DNA of 64,000 bases from Ptychodera flava. Lineage: Eukaryota; Hemichordata; Enteropneusta; Ptychoderidae. The stretch covers positions 12,217,272 to 12,281,271 of the forward strand of contig NC_091944.1 of the NCBI RefSeq assembly GCF_041260155.1, written 5' to 3'. The position numbers and the translations under genes are program-made. Below are positions 1 through 12,150 of the stretch, one piece after another (the stretch's first letter is position 1; every line of letters starts with the position of its first letter). The notes under the pieces were generated by a model. That model saw only the letters and a list, made by a program, of their open reading frames with translations, did not search any database and was not told the DNA's origin.

Positions 1-316
1 TTACACCGACGCCAGATTGTTTGATGTTGTTCTTTTTCTATTCAATTACACAACATAGACAACACAGTGTGCATTGTTAAAAAGTACACCTAGTGCCACT
101 GATACGAATGCCTTTGGCTCTTATAATATTGCATTTTGATTAGTGTTCATTCCATACCTGGTGTATGTATGAATTCAATAATATTTAGCAAATTACTCTT
201 AAAATATCATTATTAAAATATACATGGCCTTTTTAAGGGGTTAACTCTTTGTCAATAAACGGACATCTCGGCATATGCACCATAGAGAGTTGTCGTGCGT
301 ACTAATCCAAAGTCGA

Positions 317-590
317 GAATTGCTAAAACGAAAGTAAAGTCGAGACATGTACTTGAGCAGAATTGCTGCTCAGTACGAGGGAATGTTTGTTTTCTTTCAT
401 CACGTGAAACTCTCATGATCTGTAGCGTACACTTACCTAATGTAAACATCCTGTAAGCATTCATCCGATAGAACTGTTTGGTATATAGGTCAATCAGACT
501 GTGGCGCTCGTGCTTGTCTGAGTAGTTCCAAGCACAGTGGTTGTTGTGCATGAAGGCCTTACAAGATTAAATCGACGCCATTTTGTTCGA
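317..590 (+). repeat. R module copy 1
   Basis: First copy of a diverged module that recurs about a dozen times. Its order of conserved blocks is an AAAACGAAAG-like block, a block around GTAGAATTGC, GAAATGTTTGTT, and finally CGACGCCATTTTG. No open frame is shared between copies, so it is not treated as coding. Confidence 0.6.
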
Positions 591-894
591 TATTTTTCGC
601 GAGTTTCAATGTAACTACAAAAAAAGTTATAAACGTCACAATATGTACTGTTAAACGTTGCATCTATCACCCAGCAGTGCGAACTGGTAAAACTTTTAGC
701 ATATTACAGTAAAGGTTTCCGGTGAATGCTTGTTTTCCTTTTTATTCAATAAAACATTTAGGGTTTGGGTTCTTAAAGATGTTTTAAGTCGTCCTTGGCT
801 TGTATTGGAGATTGCCTTTGTCCATGAACAGACTATGTCATTTTCTCAGCATATACATCATAGATGTTACCCTTCATACTTAACCACAGTTAAA

Positions 895-1562
895 AATGGC
901 TGAAACGAAAGTACAGTCCGCTCAGACAAATAATATGTAGACTTCGTAGAATTACACGACACTTCGAGGAAATGTTTGTTGTCTGTCTCCAAATGAAACT
1001 CCAAATTACTTTTAACTGACATAGTTAATACATACACAGTGGTTTGTTTTAACCCGTTGGCATAAGGCGAACTAGACAAACTGTCTGAATTGAGGTGTTG
1101 CCAACACTGTCAGGGATAATTATCAACTAAGCGGTAATACCAGTCGATCCCAGAGAAATCAACTCTGCTAAAGTTGAAACATTGTATTGCAAATCAGATG
1201 TAGTCAAAACGAATACAACTGAAAGTAAGTGATAGGTCTTGTACAGTTAGCCAGCTGTACGTAGACGTGCGTGGTGGTGCTGTTTTGACTACGTCTGACT
1301 TCCCGCAAGACAATGTTTCAACTCTCGCAGAGTTGATTTCTTTGAAAGTGACTGATGATACAACTAACTGATTGTTACGCCTGACAATGTTGACAACACC
1401 TCAATTAACAATCAACCGATGTCTCGTAAGCTCTAACCATTTAGTGTGAATGTCTTGTATCTAGGTCAGCCTAGAAAATTCTGCCTTGTCCGAGTATTTT
1501 ACATCAAATTGGTCGTTGTGTAAAGAGATCTTACAAGATTACATCGACGCCAGATTGTTTGA
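895..1562 (+). repeat. R module copy 2, split by a MITE
   Basis: It begins with TGGCTGAAACGAAAGTACAG and ends at CATCGACGCCAGATTG. It is interrupted between about 1,088 and 1,405 by an inverted-repeat element. Confidence 0.6.
1088..1405. mobile_element. MITE with long terminal inverted repeats
   Basis: The left end reads AATTGAGGTGTTG and the right end CAACACCTCAATT. The complementarity runs inward for about 100 bp on each side (for example AGAAATCAACTCTGC facing GCAGAGTTGATTTCT), so the 318-bp element could fold into a long imperfect hairpin. It has no coding capacity. The target duplication cannot be assigned with certainty. Confidence 0.75.
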
Positions 1563-1865
1563 TGTTGTGTTTTTCTGTTCAAGTACACAACATAGACAAC
1601 ACAGTATGCATTGTTAATAAGTGCACCTATTGCATAATAGTGCCACTGATACGAATGCCTTTGGCTTTTGTATTATCGCATTTCGATTAGTGTTCAGTCC
1701 ATACAGTGTATGTATAAATTCAATAATATTTGGCAATTGGTTCTTAAAATGTTATCACGAAAATCTCCCTAGCCTGTTTGGGAGTTTAATATTTGTCAAT
1801 AAACAAGCATATCTGTATATGCAGCATACAGAGTGGTCGTGCTCACTAATCCAAAGTAGAGATTT

Positions 1866-2146
1866 GCTAAAACGAAAGTCGAGACAGACTACTAATATGT
1901 TCTTCGTAGAATTGTTGATCAGTTTGAGGAAATGTTTGTTTTTTTATCGCGTGAAACTCTCATGATCTGTAGCCTATGGTTAGTTAATGTAAATGTCCTG
2001 TAAACATTAATGACTCCATAGAACTGTTTGGTATAAAGGTCAATCAGACCGTGGCAGTCTTGCCCGTCAGAGTGGTTCACAGGCGGCGCAGTAGTTGTTG
2101 TGTATGGAGGCCTTACAAGAATAACTCGACGCCATATTGTTTGTTA
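1866..2146 (+). repeat. R module copy 3
   Basis: It begins with TGCTAAAACGAAAGTCGAGA and ends at CTCGACGCCATATTG. It is closest to copy 1, as expected from the tandem duplication. Confidence 0.6.
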
Positions 2147-2431
2147 TTTTTTGGGTGTTTTATATGAAAATACACAAAAAAACTATAAATGGCACAATAT
2201 TTGTTGTCAAACGTTGCCTATTTCCCATCAGTCCAACTCGTAAAACTTTTAGCATATCACCCTTTTAGAAAGTTTCCGATAAATGTTGGTTTCATTTTTT
2301 AATCTATAATATTTAGCGTTTGGTTCCGTCTTCCATCACTTGAATTGGATTTTGTCTTTGTCAATGAACAGACAATGTCATCTTCTCAGCATATACGTCT
2401 TATAGAGTTTGCCTTCACACTGAACCAGAGT

Positions 2432-4190
2432 CGACCAGATATGAACTGAAAATGCTCACGTGTTTCATTATTATTGCAGTTATGTGTAAATTTCAACCTT
2501 TGGCACATGTTTGCAACTTCATTGAAAGTATTATGATCAACATAATGAACAATATTCACCGCCGATTAATTCTAAAAGATCATGAAGTATACAAATACGT
2601 AATTAGCTAGAATAAAAATACCTTCTTTGACTGCTGTCATTGTACCACCACTTTATATAGCAAGTGTAATTACCTTTAGCCAAGTCCTTCAAGCCATATA
2701 TGCCAAACTGTGAAAGCTCATTAGATATGCAAATTATAAATTAGCTGACATGAAAATGTGAAATGACTTTCAATATTGTTTTAACCTGACATAATCATCA
2801 ATGTACACAGCATATTTTGCCAACTTTGATCAAGTAAATCCCAGTATATATCCCTAATTAGAAAAGATCATTGAAAATGCAAATTAGGAATTGGCTGAAG
2901 GAAAAATGCTTAATGTTGTATCATAGTATCTTTAATGTATATAGCAAATTTCATCAACTTTGGTCCAGTCAATTCAGATATATATCCCTAATAAGCAAAG
3001 TTCATAAAATATGTAAATTAGGAATTGGCTGAAGGAAAAATGCTTTATGATTTTCAATAATGTTGTATCATAGTATCTCCAATATATGTAGCAAGTTTTG
3101 TCAACTTTGGTCAAGTCAATTCAGATAATATGTATCCCTAATTAGGAAAGTTCATTAAATATGCAAATTAGGAATTGGCTGAAGAGAAAATGCTTAATGA
3201 CTTTCAATAATATTGTATTATAGTGTTTTTAATGTACATAGCAAGTTTCATCAATTTTGATCAAGTCAATTCAGATATATATCCCTAATTATGAAAATTC
3301 ATTTAATATGCAAATTAGGAATTGGCCGAAGTAAAATTATCTTTTGACTTTCAATAATGTTATATCACAGTATCTTTGATGTATACAGCAAGTTTCAACC
3401 ACTACAATCAAGTTAATTCAGATATATATCCCTAATTAGAAAAGTTCATTAAATATGCAAATTCTGAATTGGCTGAAAAAAAACTGTTAAATGACTTATT
3501 GGCTGAAAAAAAATGACTTTCAATAATGTTGTATCATAGTGTCTTTAATGTATATAGCAAGTTTCATAAATTTTGGTCCAGTCACTTCAGATATATATCC
3601 CTAATTAGCAAAGTTCATCAATATGTAAATTAGGAATTGGCTGAAGTAAAAATGCTTAATGATTTTCAATAATGTTGTATCATAATATCGCCAATACATG
3701 TAGCAAGTTTTGTCAACTTTGGTCAAGTCAATTCAGATATATATCCCTAATTAGGAAAGTTCATTAAATATGCAAATTAGAAATTGGCTGAAGAGAAAAT
3801 GCTAAATGACTTTCAATAATATTGTATCATAGTATCTTCAATACATGTAGCAAGTTTGGTCAATTTTGATCGTGTCAAATCAGACATATATCCCTAATTA
3901 GGAAAGTTCATTAAATATGCAAATAAGCAACTGTCTTTCATGTCACCCCTTAATGGTTCCCACTGCTGATATATCTTGGTGTGATCAACATTTGTAGCAA
4001 ATCTCATCAAATTGTGTGCAGTTGTTTTTTTATGTATATCCGTTTTTTCTAAAATCATTAATTATGCAAATTAGCAAAAAGTATGCAAGCCACACCCACC
4101 AAAAACTAATCAGTTCTTGCCATTTGCTAACTGAATCTATGTACTAGATGTGATTCTGATCTGATGAGCCGTTTTTGAGATATCGGACCA

Positions 4191-4229
<39 letters not shown>

Positions 4230-4268
4230 TCGCTGCGACATATGCTCACGTGTGTGAACACGTGAGCA
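2432..4268 (+). mobile_element. Insertion with internal tandem array of about 150 bp units
   Basis: The insertion begins near ACCAGATATGAACTGAAAATG followed by CTCACGTG. It then carries about eight degenerate units of roughly 150 bp, each with TATATCCCTAATTAG, TTCATTAAATATGCAAATTA and GGAATTGGCTGAAG. It ends with a (CAGA)n run at about 4,187-4,230 and a CTCACGTGTGTGAACACGTGAG palindrome-like end. The flanks (ACACTGAACCAGAG on the left, AAAAATGGCTGAAACGAAAG on the right) are continuous in R copy 2 near 880, which gives an empty-site comparison. A second, partial start of this family lies at 62,990. Non-autonomous, no protein. Confidence 0.65.
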
Positions 4269-4271
4269 AAA

Positions 4272-4555
4272 AATGGCTGAAACGAAAGTACAGTCTACTC
4301 GGACACATGATAAGTAGACTTCGTAGAATTACACGTCACTTCGAGGAAATGTTTGTTTTCCTGCCAAATGACCTCTAACCTTTAGTCACCCAATATTAAT
4401 GTCCTGTGACCTTTAACCATTCACTATTAATAGAAATGTCTGATACGTAGGTCAACAAGTCCGTTGCTGTTTCTACTTGTCTGAGTAGTGAACAGGCGCA
4501 GAAAACGCTGTGTGTGAAGGCCTTAAAAGCGTAAAGCGACGCCGTATTTATTTCG
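4272..4555 (+). repeat. R module copy 4
   Basis: It begins TGGCTGAAACGAAAGTACAG directly after the insertion and ends at GCGACGCCGTATTTATTTCG. Confidence 0.6.
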
Positions 4556-4559
4556 TTTT

Positions 4560-5400
4560 CCTCTATGTAATTATAGATCATTGTCAAACTATACCTCTTG
4601 CCAAATTGTGCGAACAAAAAAAACTGTCGTTGACTTTTGGTATATCACAGTTTCAAAAGTTTCAAATCAATGCTTTTTATGTCTTCATTACATAATGTTA
4701 GTTGTATTTTCTATCCACAATTGCGCTAAATCCCCTACAGTGTTGACTGACGGGGAAATATACACTAAATATATTATGCTTTTTATCTACGTACTTGAAA
4801 GCACATACAGCGCTCATGCAGATGTATGTTTTACTTACAACTTTCTACTATCAGGAAAGGACGACAAATCATGCTCAAAATATTGAATCGTTTCATTTTA
4901 CTGACAGAAAAACACCTCATAAACCAAACCCGACATTTATCAAAGCGAAAGCAGACGTGTTATATCATACATCACAAATGAAATACGCTAAAGCGAATTG
5001 TACTATCACATAAGTTCGACGAAAGAATTATGATCGTGTGCACTGCTTTCTGCTTTGTAAAATTCCCTTCACTTTCATTTCTTCATAAGAATTAGGTTTC
5101 ATTCCTCTTAAATAATAGTAATTTAAATACAACTCAGACATGCATGACTCATACTATGCTCTAATGGGTCATAGGTTAGGTCAGTTGGTGTGCGGACATG
5201 CAAAACTTTGTTAACAATGTTGATATTGCAATTAAGGCCATGTGGGGGATAGAAGGTATCATCAGCAAGAGATAACACTATGCTTAGACAAAGTGAAAGA
5301 AAAGCTGCACAAAGTAACATATGCTTGTTCGTTTGTTTGCATTGTGACAATGCCCAGCAAGCAACACAGGGCACATTCAGGTCAAGCAAGCACTGCATAA
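4560..5400. other. Gene-free AT-rich stretch
   Basis: I see no supported exon, RNA or repeat here. The short open frames on both strands have no recognisable content and no conserved splice context. Confidence 0.5.
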
Positions 5401-5412
5401 TTTAGAGACTTA

Positions 5413-6339
5413 GGGACCGTTCAGTTTTTATGGCCGGGGGGCCGGCAAAATCCAGGGGGGGGTCATCGTAATTTTGGAATCCGCAAAGGGGGGGTCACCG
5501 CTTTTTCACCGGTAGGAAAGGGGAGGGTCACCACATTTTCAAAAACATAATACCAACAATAAAGTTCACTTTATGCCATGGCCATGATCAACCCTCTTTA
5601 CCGGCAGGCCGCCTTCAGCAGCCCACTACAATAAATATACATTATGTATTATCCATGACCCTCTTAACGGACACACGCCTTTGGCGACCCACTCCAATTA
5701 GGTTTACTTCATGCGATGGCCATGATCGACCCTGTTTACCGGCAGGCCGCCTGCCTGCGGCGGCCCACTACAATAAATTGACTTTATGTAATACCCCATG
5801 GCAATCTTAATGGCCGCACGCCTTCAGCAGCCCTGTCCAGTAAAGTTTACTTTATGCAATAGCCATGATCGACCCTCTTTACCGGCGGGCCACCTTTAGT
5901 GCCCACTAGAAAAAGTTGACTTTACGTAATGGCCCATGACTCTCTTAACCGAGGGCTGTCTTTGGCGAACCACTCCAATAAAGTTTACTTTATACAATGT
6001 CCATGGACATAAGTTGTCTATGGAAATGAAGTTAAAAATTGCCTTACAGTCGTCCTAATTAACAGACGTTTCAATGGATGTGGCTGAGAAGTTTGTGCAC
6101 TGGCATCTCTGCTACACGAATAAAGTGCGCCGCGTACCGTAGTTCAAATCCAAACCATGCGGGTAAATTTGACATATGGGTTTTGGTTATTTTTCAGCGG
6201 GGGGTCATCAAATTTTTTCGTCTGACAAAGGGGGGGTCATCTTTTTTTCACGAAAAATGCAGAGGGTCTATATTTTTTTGAACACCGGCGACAAGATTTT
6301 GCCGCCCCCCCCCCCAGGCCGTAAAAACTGAACGCTCCC
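5413..6339. mobile_element. Non-autonomous DNA transposon, 3-bp TTA target duplication
   Basis: The ends are inverted repeats: GGGACCGTTCAGTTTTTA on the left and TAAAAACTGAACGCTCCC on the right, each followed inward by a G-rich or C-rich run. TTA flanks both ends, as expected of a 3-bp target duplication of the PIF/Harbinger kind. The interior holds three to four units of about 140 bp that share TTTACTTTATGC, CCATGATCGACCCT and TTTACCGGC. No transposase is present. The superfamily assignment is inferred from the target duplication only. Confidence 0.75.
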
Positions 6340-6344
6340 TTAGC

Positions 6345-7055
6345 TTACAAAATGGACATCCTTGACAGCTCTGCGACCCGTAAGTAGGTCAGTCGTCTGG
6401 TGTGGGTCACCATAGGAGGAGATCATGTACTACGGAACAAGTGCCCCTAAAGGGCCGACCATTTTGCATTAAAGAAAGACTAACAGCACTAGAACACCTA
6501 CGGTATCACTGAAAGACACAGAGACACTGATCCTTGCGTTAGACAATATTACGTCCATGAGTCAATGTGGTAATTTTTTATGACTGCAACTTTATGTTCG
6601 CTATTTGTCAACTTCAAGCAGGCTTAGATCGCAAAGATAAAACATGCTGACAGTATTGCGTTTTTAAAGGAAAATACAGACTAAGATTGCTTGCACAGTG
6701 ATTACTGAAATGAATGTATAACACATTAATAAGTATGCCGAACAACGATGCTTTGTGGAGCCGTAGGTCGGTTCGACAAAATCATTAAGTGTATAACCTT
6801 TGCTGTCTTCTACAAGCAATACCGTTGACCTTCAAGATGAAATGTGTACAGAGGCTGCTAAAATTAAATGACGCTATTTTCTAGCAGTTAATGCAATTTT
6901 CAGGTCATCATAGCAGTAGTTTAAAATGTGAACTACTAAACAGGAAACATAATTTGAATGTCATTTATCATTACCCGTATATCCTATGAAAGTGTTTTTT
7001 AGATATTTTGTAACATGTAAGACAGACGTAGATTGAATACTTGTTATCTCCAGAA
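6345..7055 (+). repeat. Gene-free, with partial R copy near 6,695-6,880
   Basis: A weak R copy begins near GTGATTACTGAAATGAATG and keeps an ATGCTTTGTGGAGCCG block and an AACCTTTGC block. Nothing else is recognisable in this stretch. Confidence 0.4.
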
Positions 7056-7059
7056 TATA

Positions 7060-7350
7060 TATCGCTGAAATGAAAGTATGTCGTAATAATTATGCCTCTG
7101 AGATAAACACACTTCGTAGAACTGCAAGTTACGTCAAAGAAATGAGTTTTTGTCATCTTGCAGTATTCTGTTTACAGTAAAAGTAGCCTTTACCCTCGTC
7201 TTACGTAAACCAAATTATTTGGATGTATGGTGACTGGTAGTTTGCTATCTTTGCGACATCTGATTCAGTTGTCTACCGGTCGCGCAGTGACCGTTTGTGC
7301 AATTCGTTTTGAAAGATTACCTAGTTTGTGGCCGCCATATTGTTTATCTT
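7060..7350 (+). repeat. R module copy 5
   Basis: It begins ATCGCTGAAATGAAAGTATG and ends at GTGGCCGCCATATTGTTTA, keeping the block order of the family. Confidence 0.55.
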
Positions 7351-8140
7351 TTGGTGTAAATATGTTGAGGGACGGCGAAGCCTCCATTGTCTGAAGCTGA
7401 ACACATTGTCAGTAATGAGCCAATATATGCTGGTTGGCAGAAGAGAATCGAAAATGTTGATGGTTACAATTCTATAGGAATGAAATGACTAAATAAGTCT
7501 TCACGGTCATTGCCCACAATATTTCATAATTCTGCAATCTACAATGGTCCACACTCTGAAGGACTTGTTGGCATTATCAATGACTACTCCTGAATTGAAA
7601 GGGTATTGTCATATCATAACAGCTTTAGTGTACCATTCACAGTGTTAAAAAGCAATCTATTGAGTCGGGTGAACCCAGTTAAGAAATTGTAAATTACAGT
7701 TAAATTTTGTAAACTCATAACATGTCTTCGATATAGATTATATAAAGTTCGAATATTAAGTCTGACAAGAATAAAGTCAAATGAAGTTTATGAGAGATAT
7801 ATCATATAATGTAATGAGTGGTGCCCCAATTGATATTGATTTGCTTTACCATGTTGAATGCCAAACAGTCTAGTCTGTGACCGAAAACGAAACTCTGTAC
7901 ATAATATGATAATGTCAATCCAGTCTGAGGTGCAAATAGAATCCACTTTGCCAAAGATTGTCTATACTCAGAGGAAGAACAGTTACTGAAATCGAATGAT
8001 GTACTCCGCGTTGAAATTGCAGTCCGCAAGAATATGCAGTAGGGTTCACGATGTGACCTATCTTATCATCAGTGTTGGCAGGTAAACGACGGCGAAATAA
8101 ATTATTTATCCTGCAATTAAGGCAGAGACTGCTTGCACTC
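7351..8140. other. Gene-free stretch
   Basis: No exon, RNA or mobile element could be supported. The last 100 bases begin the larger duplicated segment shared with 13,000 onward. Confidence 0.4.
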
Positions 8141-8144
8141 GGCA

Positions 8145-8345
8145 GTTACTGAAATGAAAGTATTGCGCGGAATATTTGCTTCGAAAACAACTATATTTCG
8201 TAGAAAAACATGTTGGTTCGGGTAAATAGTTGTTTGTCACCTTTACCAGATTCAGAAGTTAAAGAACTCCATCACCCTTTAACCTTTCTATGCAATTCAA
8301 CTTTCCTTCTTGCTGGTGAACTGCTCGGTAGGTGTCTTTACTGAA
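8145..8345 (+). repeat. R module copy 6
   Basis: It begins GTTACTGAAATGAAAGTATT, keeps TTCGTAGAA and an AACCTTT block, and lacks a clear GCCATTTTG end. Confidence 0.5.
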
Positions 8346-9024
8346 ATAAATTGTCTAAAGGAAGAATCGTCATTCTCGATAGTTGTTGAGAATATTGACG
8401 CTATATTTCTTTCAGTTTAGATTTACGCTATACAAATCGGCATGATTTGATGATGAAAACCATTAAGATGAAGGCGGGGTTGATATATATTTATGAGAAT
8501 AAAACCCACTTCGACCTGCGAGGCGGTTATGTGAAATAACCATTTTACAAACCTAACAACCAGTATTCAATGATTTCAGTAAGATTCATGCACAAAATCA
8601 ATATGTGGTGCAACACGAACATTCAATCAGTACAACAGGCGTTGGCCGAAAACGATTTCGGTTTGTTTGTTTGTTTGTTTGTTTATTGTTGTTGGTTGTT
8701 TTCGAGCAAAAACGAAAAAATGTATGATGATGACAGAAATGGAATTTTTGTCTTCGACAAACACGCTATCTTTTCTGGCATAGACTTAGATAAACACAGG
8801 TTATTGCAAAATTTGCATAACCATGAGGTTACAATTATCAAGATTGGCCGTTGTAAAGTAGTCATTTACCAGCTACCCATCTTAACAGCAGACTATGTAA
8901 TTTTGCTACTCTTCATTAACGTTTATATTTGAATCTGATGACGATTGTTTTCAACGAATGATACAATATTGTAGATAGTCCATGGATTTCTCCAGCAGAT
9001 ACAGACGGAGATTACGTGATTAGC

Positions 9025-9325
9025 GATTACTAAAACGAAAATACTGCACATTAAATATGCTTCTGAACAGCAATGCTTCATGGAACCGAATGTCGACTTT
9101 TGAAATTCGTTGTTTCGCCTGCCATCTGTTGTCAGTAAAGAATGTTGTTAACCTTTAACCTTTACTTATGTATTCTCATCTTTTCTACGCATTCGTTTTA
9201 TATATCTGTCGTGTAAGGTCACCGATTTCCAGTCTGCAGATCCCATGATTTATTTAAGTTACTGATAGCGACGTACTCTGTTGACGCCGAGCTACGACGC
9301 TATTGGCGCCATTTAGTTAATCTTT
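9025..9325 (+). repeat. R module copy 7
   Basis: It begins ATTACTAAAACGAAAATACT and ends at ATTGGCGCCATTTAG. It is the partner of the copy at 15,630. Confidence 0.55.
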
Positions 9326-9720
9326 ATGCATTGTCAAAACATTGATACCATGGAAACCAATATCAAACCTGGTACATGTTGACACTGATATGTCTAACTG
9401 GGGTTACTGGACGGAAGAGATGTTTCCACAAAACTAAGTTGACAATCCAGTAAACCGTCCATAAGAGACTGGACACAAATTACAGGGGGAGTGGCCGGTG
9501 TTTTTTTGGGGGTGGGTCGCCATTTTTCACGCAAGCATTTTTGAAGGGTTATAAAAATTTGTGTATGCCTATGGGGGAGGGTCACCTTTTTTATGCATCA
9601 AAGCTGAACCTGCATGTGCACGTATTGAAGATATGGAATACTGAAAAATGAAAAAATACCTCCTGGCACTTTCATTTTCTGCCATTTCAATTTTCGGCGC
9701 GCCCTTCGGGCGCAACTTTA

Positions 9721-10437
9721 AGGGTCTAATCACAGAGTAACATAGACAGAGTGGCAACACTTGCATGCCTTTTGTTCCATGGTTTTCTCGGTAGACTATT
9801 GGCTTTCCATATTAAAATGAGCTTCAAAGGTGTTAAACTTTTTGGAGGCTTTGTTTGTGGTTGATAATTACACGAGATTATGCGAAACATACGACGAGAT
9901 GGCATCGTACTGCCAGTCGCGTAGCAACCATAGTTACTTTGTGAGCTCTCAGGCCAGAAACACTGCTTCACGCCAATCAAACATAACACGCCAGCAGTTT
10001 CATAAACATGTCCTTTCTTGACGCACGTGTAAAAGACGGTATGACTGACCGTAAGCCATTGAGTAAAACCAGACAGTATTGATAAAAGACTTTCAAATTT
10101 GGTTCAAATACACTCATTATATATTCATAAAAATATGAGAGGAATTTTTAAAACGGTAAAACCCACTTTCCTGAAGCTCAAAACACTCCCGTTTTTGCCA
10201 GCACGTCAATTCCGATCAACCACACGACAACAACAACACAAACTTTGTCGAACATACTTTCGCTTAACAATTGGTGAAAATCCGAAAATTACCGAAGGTG
10301 CATGGTCGGCACTCTTCGGAAAAGAGAGCCTAGAGCTTCGTGAGGCGATGCAAACATGGATTGCTTACGTAACCGCTTCACGCTTAAACAATAGCTGTTG
10401 CCACTCTGTCTATGATGTTACTCTGTGGTCTAATAAA
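9721..10437. mobile_element. Possible nested inverted-repeat element
   Basis: GGTCTAATCACAGAGTAACA at the left is complementary to TGTTACTCTGTGGTCTAA at the right, and the match continues through CATAGACAGAGTGGCAAC over about 38 bp with small gaps. This suggests a smaller element nested in the 3-kb transposon. The interior frames (including one of 144 codons) match nothing I know and are not called. Confidence 0.45.
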
Positions 10438-10789
10438 CAATGTAATGATGATCCAAGCAGCCACATTGATTTAAGTTGTCATGATTTCTACTTATCCAAC
10501 TCCTCTATTGTGCATAACTGTCCCCTATTATGAATCTTTCAATAACAATTTGGGAGCTAGATCACTTATTTGATATCATTCTCCCATTGGCAATACATTA
10601 GGTATAGGTCGGTGTCAAATGTTCATCTCACTGTATGTACATTTTTTAGTTTTTTAGGACATTGACAGAATACAAACTATTCAGAATAGTGCAAAATGTC
10701 ATCAAACACACTGGAAGCTTCAGGTCGAACAACTTTTGAATAACAATTTAGGATCAGATAACCTATGAGTTATTTGTAGTTTCCTCATA

Positions 10790-12150
10790 GCCTACAATGT
10801 ATATCAACATTTCGATCAACATTTCGATGAAATTCCAAAATCAAATTTCTTGCACAACCATGGACTTTAAACCACTCTAGTCTAATCATTAACATTAATA
10901 CTAATAATTAAGTGTACATAAATGCACAGATTTACTTAGGTTTGTATTGGAAAAAAATATTCATAGTTTTTTCATAGACTGCTATGCATAGTGAATCGAC
11001 ATTTCAGTGAAATTCCAAAATCAATTTCTTGCACAACCATGGACTTGAAACCACTCTGGTCTAATCATTAACATTAATACTAATAATTAGGTGTACATAA
11101 ATGCACAGATTTACTTAGTCTTGTATTGGAAAAAAATATTCATAGTTTTGTCATAGACTGCTATGCATTGTGAATGGACATTTCAGTGAAATCCAAAATC
11201 AAATTTATTGCACAACCATGGGCTTGAAACCACTCTGGTCTAATCATGAACATTAATACTAATAATTAGGTGTACATAAATGCACAGATTTATTTAGTTT
11301 TGTATTGGAAAAAAAATATTCATAGTTTTGTCATAGACTGCTATGCATAGTGAATCGACATTTCAGTGAAATTCCAAAATCAAATTTCTTGCACAACCAT
11401 GGACTTGAAACCACTCTGGTCTAATCATTAACATTAATACTAATAATTAGGTGTACATAAATGCACAGATTTACCTAGTTTTGTATTGGAAAAAATATCC
11501 ATAGTGTCATCATAGACTGCCATGCATAGTGAATCGACATTTCAGTGAAATTCCAAAATCAAATTTTTTGCACAGCCGTGGATGTGAAACCACTCTGGTC
11601 TAATCATGAACATTAATACTAATACTTATGTGTATATAAATGCACAGATTTACAAAGTTTTGTATTGGAAAAAAATTATTAATAGTTTTTGTCATAGACT
11701 GCCATGTATAGTGAATCAACATTTCAGTGATATGCCAAAATGAAATTTCTTGCACAACCATGGACTTGAAACCACTGTAGTCTAATCATGAACATTTATA
11801 CCAATAATCGAGTGTACATAAATAGACAGATTTGCCAAGTTTTGTATTTTAAAACAGTTATTCTTACTTTTGTCATAGACTACAATGTATGATGGATGAA
11901 CTTTTTATGCAAATTTCCAAAAACAAAGTTCTTGTACACAGATGCACGTGTTACCACCCTCTTCTAATCCAGTACAATTATGTCAATTATTCAGGGTCCA
12001 TATATGCACAAAAAGTGCATATTATTAATTTTGAAAGAATTTTTTTACAGTTTTGACATAGACTCCCATGTATGGTGAATCAACATTATCGATGAAATCT
12101 AAAAATTACATTGTTTGTACACGTATGCACTTTTTACCTGCCACTTCAAC
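10790..12150 (+). repeat. Tandem array, about 180 bp x 8
   Basis: The block TTGCACAACCATGGACTTGA recurs near 10,850, 11,030, 11,209, 11,390, 11,569, 11,751, 11,933 and 12,116. The spacings are 179-183 bp and divergence rises toward the right end. It lies wholly inside the transposon at 9,471-12,455. Confidence 0.85.

Larger units (their letters stand above)
1..2430 (+). repeat. Tandem duplication of about 1.5 kb
   Basis: Bases 1 to about 600 match 1,533 to about 2,150 closely: both begin in CGACGCCAGATTG, run through an ACACAACATAGACAACACAG block and CACTGATACGAATGCCTTT, and continue into an R module. This shows a tandem duplication with a unit of about 1.53 kb. The next unit continues after the insertion at 2,432-4,268. 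Confidence 0.7.

Noticed and set aside
8570..8932. 120-codon forward open frame
   Set aside because: The duplicate copy at 13,480-13,750 does not keep the frame, so it is not under coding constraint.
10099..10533. 144-codon forward open frame
   Set aside because: It lies inside the non-autonomous transposon across an inverted repeat; no transposase motif is visible.
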